From positions 248,001 to 312,000 of the forward strand of contig NJPS01000013.1 of assembly GCA_002946415.1 (NCBI GenBank): a DNA stretch of 64,000 nt, written 5' to 3'. The translations under genes and the position numbers were made by a program. Below the pieces are notes generated by a model, which worked only from the letters and a program-made list of their open reading frames with translations, was not told the origin of the DNA and made no database searches. Below are positions 55,031 through 64,000 of the stretch, piece by piece; within the stretch, counting starts at the first letter, position 1, and every line of letters starts with the position of its first letter. The DNA is from Rutstroemia sp. NJR-2017a BVV2. Its lineage: Eukaryota > Ascomycota > Leotiomycetes > Helotiales > Rutstroemiaceae.

Positions 55031-57432
55031 GATGGTAGAAGTACGCCGTGTTGAGGACGGCGGAGTCAATTGTCGTTGAGACTTCGCGACTTTGTATTTG
55101 GGAGCAGTCTAGGTGGTGTTAAACATAACACGTTGAGTTTGGCGAGGTATGGAGAAATGCTGGGAATTTTCCGTGCACTTCTTTTATGCGTTCATATGAT
55201 CGAAGGTGTGGGATGAGCCATATTCCGTTTTATGCTGTGTTCTTCTGCGAGTTCAAGGTTCCAGCTACCAATTCAGTGAGCTCTGGTTTGGTTGTGGGTG
55301 GTTGGTGGGTGGAGGAGGACTAACTCGCACTTGGTTTTTTCGAGACAGGACGAGCCGTTCCTACCCGCAGCCAATGTGGAGTTCCTTCGAGTAGCAATTG
55401 AGGGTATACGAGTACTGTACTTGTATTTCTAGCAGGAATAGCTGGCGACGATTGTGTGTGCCGGCAGTTGTACATAATTCTTGCAATTTATGCAGTTCCG
55501 TTTGTCATAAAGATCTGTCAAATTTGCAATCTATGACATAGAATTTTTATTTGCCGTCGTCCAGTTTCGTCCATTCACATGTCAATAACCCGCACAAAGC
55601 GTGGGGAAATTGGCACGTGACTGGCTGGCTCATCCACTCATGCGCCTTGTTCCTCTTTGTTCCTGACCCCCAAAGTTTATCTGTCACTATGTTACATCAA
55701 GTTCAAAGTACAAATGTTACCCGAATATCTCCGATATGCCAACTCATAGACATCGATATCAATATCAATATCAATTCGCTCCCCATGTGCACCACCGCGA
55801 CTCCCACCAAAGGAAGCTATGACAAAGTTTCGAGCTTCCCCACTGGGCGATGATGCATGTGATCAGTTCCGGTCTGTGTGTCGAGACATGTCATCGCTTA
55901 GCATTTTAGGATGAACCATCCAGAATCAAAACAAACCAATCAGGGCTGTGTCCTATTTTCAGAATTCTGCAACTGCTCGCCGGCACTTCAAGCCTTGGAT
56001 AATTACTTAGTCAGATAATTATCGTCGTCCACTATGCACTGCTCTATCATCTTTCTCAATTCGTGGACGTTTCTCGTGGGAAGCAAATGGTGCATATTTG
56101 TCTGTCAGATAGTAGATCTCGTCGTATGCGCCGCCGTTGTGTTTCTTGATAAGTATGAAGTACATCACATCGTACAACGCTCATACTGCTTATCTCATGG
56201 GGGGTCCAAAGTGTGAAGACCGGAGAGAAAGGGCTTTTCCTTACTTCTGTCCGGTCTCCTTTCCGTCTTCTCCATGGTTTGCAAATACCCAAGCATATAG
56301 TAGATGCTGTATCCCTGGCCTCGACCGTGCAATACATCCACCGGCTCACTGGCTGGGAAGCATCCTATATAGGTTTGCTGATATTCAATAGGCAACATCT
56401 TGTTCCAGTAGCACCTCCAGAGTGCCGTCTCCATTTCGTAGGGGGTGATTTGCTAAGTCACTTCGCTGTGTTTCCTGAACCTCAACTCTCCTTCCGTCAA
56501 AAATCACTCGTCCTCGGTCCCTGACTAGACATTTGCAGGAGTAATACTTCTGGGACTTTTCTACAAGAGCAATGTTGAGCATATATGGTTTATGTACACC
56601 CCATCAAAAATGCCTGCCAGCCTAGCTCAAATTCCATCCCACGCACCGGCTTAAATGTTCGGCTGCCACTAAATACTACGAAGTACTGTAGGTCAATACT
56701 GTACAGAGACAAGCTGTTTTTAAAACGCGCTAAAAAAACGCGAGGGGTCCCAGCACGCAGGCCCGCTTGATTGTAGCATACCACTGTACTTTTATATTAA
56801 GAAAATTCCCAATTTTGAGATATTTGATATTTGAAAGTTCTCAGATACTAAAATCGCAAAATAGTACATAGAAGAATTTTCTGGTTATTTAATTATAAGA
56901 ATTAAAAAAGTTATGAAAAGCTGCTTTTTGTACTTTTCACTGAATTTGGCGAGGTTTCGTTTAGTATGCCGCGACCCACGACCAAGCGGGGTCGTGTGCC
57001 GTGGTATTTAAATCCGTCTGAGGGAAAACAAGCGATGAAATTTGCATCAACGCAACGCCATCATACCTCTGCCATAGCTGAGAGTTATTGTTGTAGTTGC
57101 CGATTTTGTCCGTGCTGCTTCAGCTGCAATCGAGATGTTCCTAACTTCTTAATAAGATGTCTAGAAGAGTCGATGTAGTTTAGGAATCTAGGAGTTCAGC
57201 TGAGGATATGTCTGAGTTGGATTCGGCACCAATAAAAAATTGAGGGCACTTTCTCCGCTTTTGTTCACTTCACGCAATGTCCACAAAAGGATCGCAGCAC
57301 GCTCGCAGTCAGCCAGCCTTACTTCGGTATCTCTTGTAGAAGATGGGTCTAGATTTATCGCGTGAGCCATGACTTGAAGTACAGAGAACAAGACGACTCA
57401 GAGTCATTAGCAACCTAAAAGCTGCACTCAAC
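55031..57432. other. 2.4 kb gene-poor region, partly AT-rich
   Basis: Contains the CHO2 promoter on the left. Frames (55551-55853, 56056-56349, 56213-56524, 56585-56770, 56966-57178 and others) overlap on both strands and show no domain. 56780-56940 is strongly AT-rich compared with its surroundings, which may mark an old insertion. Palindromic TACTGTAC-type motifs occur near 55410 and 56685-56697. Confidence 0.4.
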
Positions 57433-58134
57433 ATGTCCGACCCAACCACAGTCTACCACGGTTGCAATAAACTTTCCGTCCCGCTAATTTATAAAGAGTT
57501 AGAGATCTCCAAACTTGCAGAAGGCGACTTCAATAGATCGCAGAATGGTCGAGCTTTCTATACAACAGCGAACCAGAGTTACGCTGAGTACTGGGCAGTC
57601 AAGACGGCAGGCAAGGGCGACGCTGCAGTGATTCAATTCAAGGTCAACTTTGAGGGTCTTAATGTCAAACGATTCCAGACTGCTAGCACAGCAAAAAAAG
57701 ATATTGGAGAATGGCAGACGGTGAGAAGCCCCACTCTGCATCTCTCATCATCACTAAAGGGATTTCAAAAGTTCGTCTCCAACAATTGGTTGGACAGAAA
57801 ACGCACGAAAAAAGAGAAAGGCGAAGTTCATGATGTTGTGTCTGGTTTCATCTCAAACGCAGACAAGGTCTGGGAAGGGAGAGACGAAGACCGTCCTCCT
57901 AGTAGTAAGTTAATGCCATCGCAGTGGACACTGCGGAAACTAAATCTGTCTTTAGAATTTGATTTCATGCCCGAGGAAGTTAAGTTTGAAGGGGAAGCTA
58001 AGGAAAGACCCGTGACACAAATTGCTTTTTGTAGCAACATGGCTCTGGATGAATCCCACATTAAATTTGTTTCGTATAAGACAATGGATGCAAATGGGAA
58101 CTGGTCAAAATATGGCAAAGCAGACTTGAAATAG
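57433..58134 (+). CDS. Orphan protein with ADP-ribosyltransferase-fold-like N-terminus
   Basis: A single exon of 233 residues with a clear ATG. The first 80 residues read like the ART-fold families related to DUF3990: TVYHGCNKLSVPLIYKE (compare the YHGT opening), then NGRAFYTTANQSYAEYWAVK (compare GFYxTxxxxxAxxWA) and a beta-strand AVIQFKVN. The rest, with KGFQKFVSNNWL, VVSGFISNADKVWEG and PVTQIAFCSNMAL, also follows the pattern of such proteins, but the catalytic Glu cannot be assigned with confidence. No signal peptide or membrane span is visible, so if it is an enzyme it acts in the cell unless exported otherwise. It stands alone, intronless, between AT-rich sequence and a transposase remnant, which hints at a mobile or laterally acquired origin (inference). 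Confidence 0.68.
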   Translation: MSDPTTVYHGCNKLSVPLIYKELEISKLAEGDFNRSQNGRAFYTTANQSYAEYWAVKTAGKGDAAVIQFKVNFEGLNVKRFQTASTAKKDIGEWQTVRSPTLHLSSSLKGFQKFVSNNWLDRKRTKKEKGEVHDVVSGFISNADKVWEGRDEDRPPSSKLMPSQWTLRKLNLSLEFDFMPEEVKFEGEAKERPVTQIAFCSNMALDESHIKFVSYKTMDANGNWSKYGKADLK

Positions 58135-59219
58135 GTTGAGTTTCTCGTGGGGGCCGCTTTGGGGCCGCTTCGGGGGAGGGGGGGTACCAAATCAGTGCCG
58201 TAACGTACGACGAGCGACTGCTCCCATGTACTGCAGTCTCGAGGTAGTTTCATACGGTAACAAATGCATTAGCGTTGCTGATATCATCTTTGAATCGTCA
58301 GCATCTCCCTGTTACTGCACAGAGGCACAGTCAATGAATCCCCTATTTAAAGACTGAAATTCCAGCTGCTCATGTACGTGACACTCTTAAAGCCACTACA
58401 TACTGCTTCGTGCTCGCCGAAACTCAATTGTGTCGATAGCCAGTAGTATCGGCCGACATTTAGCCGGTATATGCTGTCACTCGTTTTTGACTTCGTCCCA
58501 GGCATGCCTATTGCGCTCAACTGTGGTTGTCCCGGTTGCGATGGCTACGAAGTATGAGTTCTTGTGAGGTCGGAGGTAGTATACTGTATATTGTACACAT
58601 CTTTGATTGCTTCAACGACTGCGTGGGTTCGATCTTCTTTGGCTGGCTGGCCAACGATTCAGAGTCGTATTCGACGGATGGCATGATTGGTTTCGGGTTC
58701 ACAGAGGCTTGAGTGGGTTGCTCGACTTCGTTGGTGTAGTCGGCTATAGTTGAGGTGGCGGGAAGTGTGTGAGCTCGATCAACAAAATAGATTTCCGAGT
58801 GAGACTCAGATGATTTGGAAGTGGCAGGAATGCATGATGTTTAGGAGAAATATCGAAGCACGCAGCGAGAAGACAGTGGGAGACAACTGCGAAATGGAGT
58901 AAAGAAATCATTACCGCAGGCAATCCGTTTTCACGTGGGCGGACTTCTACTCGAGTATTGATTGCTGTCTGTGTCAGAATTGTGTCGACAGTGCTGTGAC
59001 TTCCTCGTAGACACGGAGTTGTAAAGATGTGGAAGAGAGGGCAACGACGCGTGGAAACATGAAATAATAGACTAGTTGCGTCTACTAATCATCACAATCC
59101 GTTGCTGAGGAGCTCAAAAGCCCTGACCGTGGCTGTCCATGACGGCATCCTGTCATGATTGTGCTCGACGTGCCTTTCTCTCCATCACCGGCAAGTAACA
59201 ACAGGACGCCGCCAGCACT
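58135..59219. other. Intergenic, no supported gene
   Basis: 1.1 kb after the orphan gene. It includes a G-rich run at about 58169-58184 (GGGGGAGGGGGGG). Frames 58517-58712 on both strands are mirror overlaps without domains. Nothing else recognised. Confidence 0.4.
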
Positions 59220-59474
59220 GTGCTGTCTGAAGGTCTTGATCCAGCTACCTCTAGAACCTATGCAGCGCTATTAGATTCCACCAAAGTGCCTGTCTATACT
59301 CTGTGGCATCGTGCTCATGGGCGACCCTTACAAGAAGAACAGGGACGAGGTCAGCGGTATCTCAACCCAGCGGAAGAGGAAGCCCTTATTGAGTATTATT
59401 CAGCTGCTCAAGAGAGAGCTGTATATCAAGGGAAACGCGATCGGAAGCGTAAAAGTCCACGAATGACGAAGTGA
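59220..59474 (+). pseudogene. Transposase remnant (HTH/CENP-B-type, pogo-like)
   Basis: A short frame without a plausible ATG contains VYTLWHRAHGRPLQEEQ and YLNPAEEEALIEYY, the hallmark helix-turn-helix segments at the N-terminus of fungal pogo/Fot1-type DDE transposases (compare TLWHRxxGRxSxxE and LTPxEExALxxWI). The frame stops after about 84 codons. No DDE catalytic region follows before the NBP35 gene, so this is a truncated fossil. Terminal inverted repeats were not found by eye. Confidence 0.65.
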
Positions 59475-59789
59475 AAGCCGAAAAAGCACGGAGTGGGTTG
59501 GAGGTAGCGGATGTAGGATTAAAGCAACCAGAATGGGAGATTATTGCTCTGTATTCCAAATTTGATCATTCGATGTCGGAGGATTGAGGTCTTTGAGGTT
59601 GCCGATAATCGGACCTCACGGCGGGCACGGCTCGCCCGAGGAAACAGCCAATTAAATCATTGCCTTACAAACCCCTCCAAAACTTCTATGATGCTTTGTA
59701 AACATTTATCTCCCACGCCATCACATAAATTGTTAGATTATTCCCTTCCAAACCACAATCGCAGAATATCTTTCAAAAAATACACAACC
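59475..59789. other. NBP35 promoter region
   Basis: 315 nt. The NBP35 reading frame is open upstream to 59544 but has no in-frame ATG context better than that at 59790. AT-rich leader sequence directly precedes the start codon (TTTCAAAAAATACACAACC). Confidence 0.4.
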
Positions 59790-60821
59790 ATGGCGCCCTC
59801 TCTAGAAGAACGCCCCGACAATGTCGAAGACGTGCTATCGAACCCTCTCAAAGTCGCGCCCAAACTTGTCGCCCCCGAACCCGAACACTGTCCTGGCCCC
59901 GAATCCGAAGCTGCAGGCAAAGCAGACTCCTGCGCGGGCTGCCCCAACCAAGCTATATGTGCCTCTGCGCCCAAAGGCCCCGATCCCGACATCCCCGCTA
60001 TAACTGCGCGTCTAGCGGATATCAAACACAAGATCCTGATTCTCTCAGGCAAAGGTGGTGTAGGCAAAAGCACATTTACAAGTCTGCTGGGCCATGCGTT
60101 CGCGACAAATGAGGATAATACGGTGGGGATTATGGACACGGATATTTGCGGGCCAAGCATACCAAAGATGATGGGGGTAGAAAGCGAGCAGATTCATGTT
60201 AGCGGTGCAGGGTGGAGTCCAGTGTGGGTGATGGAGAATCTGGGGGTTATGAGTGTGCAATTTATGCTGCCGAATCGGGATGATGCGGTCATTTGGAGGG
60301 GGCCGAAGAAGAATGGGCTGATAAAACAGTTTTTGAAGGATGTGGAATGGGGGGAGATGGATTTCTTGCTTGTGGATACGCCGCCGGGGACGAGTGATGA
60401 ACATTTGAGTGTGAATTCGTTCTTGAAAGAGAGTGGAGTGGATGGAGCGTTGGTGGTTACTACACCGCAAGAGGTTTCGTTACTGGATGTTAGGAAGGAG
60501 ATTGATTTCTGCAGGAAAGCGGGCATTAAAGTCTTAGGTATCGTGGAAAACATGTCCGGCTTTGTGTGTCCGAAATGCACACATGAGAGTCAGATATTCC
60601 AGGCTACGACAGGTGGTGCGAGAGCTCTCGCACAGGAGATGAACATTCCATTCCTTGGCGCCGTTCCATTAGATCCGCGAATCGGTATGTCATGCGATTA
60701 CGGCGAAAGCTTCTTCGATGCATGGCCTGATAGCCCAGCTTGCACGGCACTGAAGACAGTGGTCAGGAGGCTTGGTGAAGAGATAGGATTGGATCCTAAA
60801 ACTATCCTGCCAACGGATTGA
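59790..60821 (+). CDS. NBP35: Cytosolic Fe-S cluster assembly factor Nbp35
   Basis: A single exon of 343 residues. Nbp35 is a P-loop NTPase that, with Cfd1, forms the scaffold on which [4Fe-4S] clusters are built in the cytosol (CIA pathway). The N-terminal ferredoxin-like motif is complete: Cys-x13-Cys-x2-Cys-x5-Cys in EHCPGPES...[12 protein letters not shown]. The deviant Walker A reads [12 protein letters not shown], followed by [15 protein letters not shown] (Walker A' region) and [14 protein letters not shown]. The bridging-cluster motif CPKC lies in [13 protein letters not shown]. The start ATG in CACAACCATGGCG was preferred over the longer upstream frame because it has good context and matches family length. 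The sequence is intronless and rich in G in its middle part. Confidence 0.95.
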   Translation: MAPSLEERPDNVEDVLSNPLKVAPKLVAPEPEHCPGPESEAAGKADSCAGCPNQAICASAPKGPDPDIPAITARLADIKHKILILSGKGGVGKSTFTSLLGHAFATNEDNTVGIMDTDICGPSIPKMMGVESEQIHVSGAGWSPVWVMENLGVMSVQFMLPNRDDAVIWRGPKKNGLIKQFLKDVEWGEMDFLLVDTPPGTSDEHLSVNSFLKESGVDGALVVTTPQEVSLLDVRKEIDFCRKAGIKVLGIVENMSGFVCPKCTHESQIFQATTGGARALAQEMNIPFLGAVPLDPRIGMSCDYGESFFDAWPDSPACTALKTVVRRLGEEIGLDPKTILPTD

Positions 60822-62080
60822 GGGGTATCACTGAGTATCGTATTTAACAAAGATTTTCTGGGTCTACCCCAGAACATACGCGTCCTGCACGAAGCTTCGC
60901 GGGACGTCCTGATGACCTGATACGGCCACTATCTACCGGAGTTTTTGGATTATCCGGCGGTGCTGGGGATAATTATGCACCTAGTTTTCCATACTTCAAG
61001 GGAGACAAGCGTAAACCTAATGTGTGACGGCTGTCACATGCAGGGGAATACAAGAAGATGCTTAAATCAAGCCACAGATTAATAGCGAGCGAATGAAGAA
61101 ATGTGCAATGTTCTTTTCATCCATTTTGTTGCCTTACCTCCTCGCAGTGCAGACGAACTTTCCCATCTACAAGCATCAAAACGCTTTGATCCAAGTGTCA
61201 TCAGTTACTACTCCCCTGACTTTCACAACTGTTTTTTGCTTTGACTGAATTTCAGTTCCGGTTCTCCTTTGGTGATATGGTACTTCGCACGGGTAGACTC
61301 GTGCGGGGTGCCGATTTGAGGTGATTCATGAAATGCTTGAGATGCATGATCTTAGGCAGGTACACACGCAATCCTAGTGGTCGTTCCGTGGAACTCGGTG
61401 CCGAAATGCTCTTCTTTTGATTTGTATTGATTTTTAAGCTGTCGTAAGCTAGATGATGGTTGCTCCGGGAGAAGAATATTAGCCTACTTTCGTAGATTAA
61501 TTCTTGATTGGCCGTACCCAAACATCACATTCTCTGGCCTGCTAGTAGCTGGATAATCAAGTATCCTAGCCGAACGCTAGTATCTGGATAATTCTCAAGT
61601 ATCCTAGACGAACTGATTACATCGCTTTGGTATTAAACATCAGATGGAATGTGGCGGTATACTAACGGCTTCATTTCCCTATTCAGAGTTTCCTGCATTG
61701 CGCACGGTACTTCCTTCACCTTGTCGATTTTGGGCCCCGGTCGTTCTTGTAAGCAGCCGTATGGGCGGAATACGACACTTGAATGGCTTTCTCTCTGCTT
61801 TAAGGTGAATAACCTTAATTTCGTGGAGGCTTCGGGGTTCGCTGCTTCTCGGCTGTGTTTCGACGAATTAACATGGCTTAATTTTGTTGCTCGCGGGACA
61901 CGGCTGCAGCATGAACGGGTGATAATCCATGTCTCCTTCATTGATGTGTGCGGGAATGTGGCAGCGGGATCTTTAACAGAGGAATATATGAGGTGCTTCG
62001 TGTTTGGTTTATATTCATGAGCCCCTCGCGGGCAAGGTGTTTATCGATCTGGTTCTACTAGGTATTTGCAAATCCCCAAC
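60822..62080. other. 1.26 kb intergenic region
   Basis: Frames 61252-61521 (minus), 61633-61941 (minus) and 61649-62020 (plus) overlap or lack domains. An imperfect direct duplication lies at 61549-61612. The right end is the promoter of the rhodopsin-type gene. No RNA gene seen. Confidence 0.4.
61549..61612 (+). repeat. Imperfect direct duplication
   Basis: CTGGATAATCAAGTATCC at 61549 and CTGGATAATTCTCAAGTATCC at 61583 begin two near-identical segments (through CTAGxCGAAC), differing by a 3-nt insertion and a few substitutions; offset 34 nt. Confidence 0.75.
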
Positions 62081-63647
62081 ATGTCGTCTGAATCGCTGGG
62101 CCCAGACATAAACATTGGTAAGTAATTCGTGCCTGCCAGAGTTTTAAGTTTGCAGCTTTCTAATATGAGTCACTTAGGTGGGAGGGCTCTCGGTGCAATA
62201 TGGAGCCTCAATGCTCTTGCAATAATCATTGTGATCGCACGATGCTTGACTCAACGATGGGTGTCTCGCCAGCTCGGGCTGAGTGATGCTTTGGTTGTGG
62301 TATCGATGGTAGGTCGACTGAACAAATACCTCAATGATGTAGCTAATACTCCCAGTGTACAATCTCTTCGATGGCAGCTTTGATCACAGTACAATACCAC
62401 TACGGTTGGGGCAGGCACTATGCATATCTCGACGTTGAAGATAGAGTAGAGGCTATGAAGTACAATGCTATTGGACAATCATTCGGTAAGCTTTACATTT
62501 ACCGATTCAACGAGACTCTCGCTGACTGACATCTGCATAGGTGTGATGGGCTCTACTTTCGGCCGACTTTCATTCATCATCTTAATGCTTCAGCTCTTCG
62601 GTATAACGAAATGGCGTCGCGTAGCGCTATGGACACTGTTCTACGCACAACTCATTCCCAATAGTATTGTGGTTATCACACTCTACATTCAATGCAAGGA
62701 TGTTCGGGCTCTTTGGGACTTCTCGATCAAAAGCTCATGCTGGCCTGAAGACCTGCAGACTGTTAGCGTGGTTCATTCTCCGATACCTGAATGAGGTGAC
62801 TAATTGAAGCTGTAGTACATCGGCTACGCACACTCGGGATGGAATGGGCTTACGGATCTTTTCTTGACGTGTCTACCAGCAACGATGCTATGGAGCTTAC
62901 AAATGGATAAGCGGACGAAGTTTGCTTTGGTCTTCTTGCTGAGTCTAAGTCTTCTGTACGTCAAATACTCTATTTGGAAGACTCGGGATAGACTGACTTT
63001 GTTCTAGAGCATTCATAGGAGTCATTATGAAGATTGTTTATTTGGAAGCTCTGGCGGATAGAGGGGATTATACTTGTAAGCATTTCTCGGGCGCATTATA
63101 GGTGAGACGACTGACTGGTTGCAGATAATACAGTTCCTCTTTTTATTTGGGTTCAGTGAGTAAAGGCTCGACTCATCTCTATCGATATATCTTTTACTAA
63201 TGCAATTCTTACGGTAGAGTTGAATCCACGCTAGTAGTGATTGCCTCATCCGTACCTCTTCTTCGGCCATTATTCCTTCAAGTTAAATCATCAAATACCC
63301 ACAATCGCACTCGTTCAGCGGGACACACCTACGAGCTTTCAAATTACACCAAAAAGAAGTCACTTCCAAGCAACCACGTCTTCAGCATGATCAGCGACGA
63401 GGAAGTTTCCCGAAAGAAGGAAAACGACACAGGCAGCGAGGTTCAAATTCTACCTAACGAGCAGGAAATAGACTCCTGGAAAGGCATCAAGAAGGAAATT
63501 ACATACAGTGTGAAAGTTGATGATTTAGAAGCAATCGATATCGAAAAGGGAGAGAAGCAAGAACTGGATCACGACAGTGGCCGGACCACACCCTGGCTCG
63601 AAAGACAGCTGATGAAAAGAACTAGTAAGGGAAGTGTTGAGTGCTAG
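62081..63647 (+). CDS. Fungal rhodopsin-domain seven-helix membrane protein
   Basis: Eight exons, 62081-62117, 62178-62308, 62356-62485, 62541-62761, 62816-62955, 63008-63075, 63125-63155 and 63218-63647, give 395 residues. Hydrophobic helices run from ALGAIWSLNALAIIIVIAR through SDALVVVSMCTISSMAALI, FGRLSFIILMLQLFGI, LWTLFYAQLIPNSIVVITLY, GLTDLFLTCLPATMLWSL, FALVFLLSLSLLAFIGVIMK to PLFIWVQVESTLVVIASSVP, with HYGWGRH and the cytosolic QMDKRTK after helix 5. This is the arrangement of fungal Rhodopsin-domain/PTH11-related integral membrane proteins, whose ligands are mostly unknown. A long hydrophilic C-terminal tail (about 115 residues, Lys/Glu/Ser-rich) is cytosolic. There is no CFEM domain at the N-terminus. 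All seven introns (46-62 nt) conserve phase; exon 7 is only 31 nt. Confidence 0.85.
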
Positions 63648-64000
63648 ATTAGGGGCCGCTCAATAATGCCTAGTGAGGAGGTTAATATGGACATCGACCT
63701 TGTTTCGCTCATTAATACTAAAATTTATTTTCTACATCCATTCTGGCTGGATGGGCGAATCACCATATATACTCCGTTCTCGTGCGACTGAACAATCTTA
63801 CCTTTGCCCTTGCGGTAGGTGGACGAACCTTAAGATCAAGTAGGGGACCGAACGACAAGCTCCGCCCCGCGATACAGTGCAACAGAAGGTCGAGATCCCA
63901 ACGTGGCGATAAAAGATAAGCAATGAAATGCCATATGAGTGTTTTACTGGCTACCGACACAGTGGTAACTCAAAAACAAGGGGTACGCAGTCAATATTCA
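63648..64000. other. Right end of window, no supported gene
   Basis: 353 nt after the rhodopsin-type gene. A minus-strand frame at 63760-63960 has no domain and no ATG support. The next gene lies beyond the window. Confidence 0.4.

Noticed and set aside
56966..57178. ATG frame with basic N-terminus upstream of the ART-like gene
   Set aside because: Short, no domain, and codon use unlike neighbours; may be part of an old element but cannot be named.
1..64000. tRNA, rRNA, CRISPR, insertion sequences or bacterial operon signals
   Set aside because: I looked for TTCGA-type T-arms, conserved rRNA stretches and regularly spaced identical repeats. None fit; the sequence is intron-bearing eukaryotic DNA. 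A tRNA scan program would be decisive for missed tRNAs.

Overview
The window reads as nuclear DNA of a filamentous ascomycete (Pezizomycotina). Genes carry short GT-AG introns, mostly 46-116 nt, often with CTAAC-like branch sites. They include two Zn(II)2Cys6 regulators, an AA9 lytic polysaccharide monooxygenase, a fungal rhodopsin-type seven-helix protein and a GPI-anchored wall protein. Gene content and long intergenic spacers would fit Leotiomycetes (Helotiales), but nothing seen here proves the order. Gene models were built by hand from splice signals and reading-frame continuity; positions and exon phases were checked arithmetically, and all family calls rest on motif recognition without any database search.

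Layout. 0.4-5.5 kb: BMS1 (ribosome biogenesis GTPase) and an MDR-type oxidoreductase. 6.1-7.4 kb: a broken alpha/beta hydrolase. 7.6-22.3 kb: a probable tryptophan/kynurenine catabolic neighbourhood with indoleamine 2,3-dioxygenase, kynureninase, kynurenine formamidase, a salicylate-hydroxylase-like flavoprotein monooxygenase, two Zn2Cys6 factors, a small orphan protein and a wall protein. 24-29 kb: an AA9 monooxygenase and an L-fucose-permease-like transporter. 30-35 kb: a degenerate J-domain-like membrane protein and a PRISE-type reductase. 36.8-43.8 kb: a TRP-type vacuolar calcium channel (YVC1-like) and the ER P5A-ATPase SPF1. 46-55 kb: phospholipase D and the phosphatidylethanolamine methyltransferase CHO2, convergent, around a 2.56 kb spacer holding a dispersed repeat. 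55-60 kb: gene-poor sequence with an orphan ADP-ribosyltransferase-fold-like gene and a transposase remnant, then NBP35 (cytosolic Fe-S assembly). 62-63.6 kb: a rhodopsin-domain membrane protein.

The most interesting system is the 7.6-22.3 kb block. Three enzymes give the full route tryptophan -> N-formylkynurenine -> kynurenine -> anthranilate + alanine, and a fourth could hydroxylate anthranilate or a product of it. The enzymes sit as two divergent pairs. Both shared promoters contain the decamer CGGAAGCGGA (once in one, twice in the other), a plausible target for one of the two Zn2Cys6 regulators encoded in the same block.
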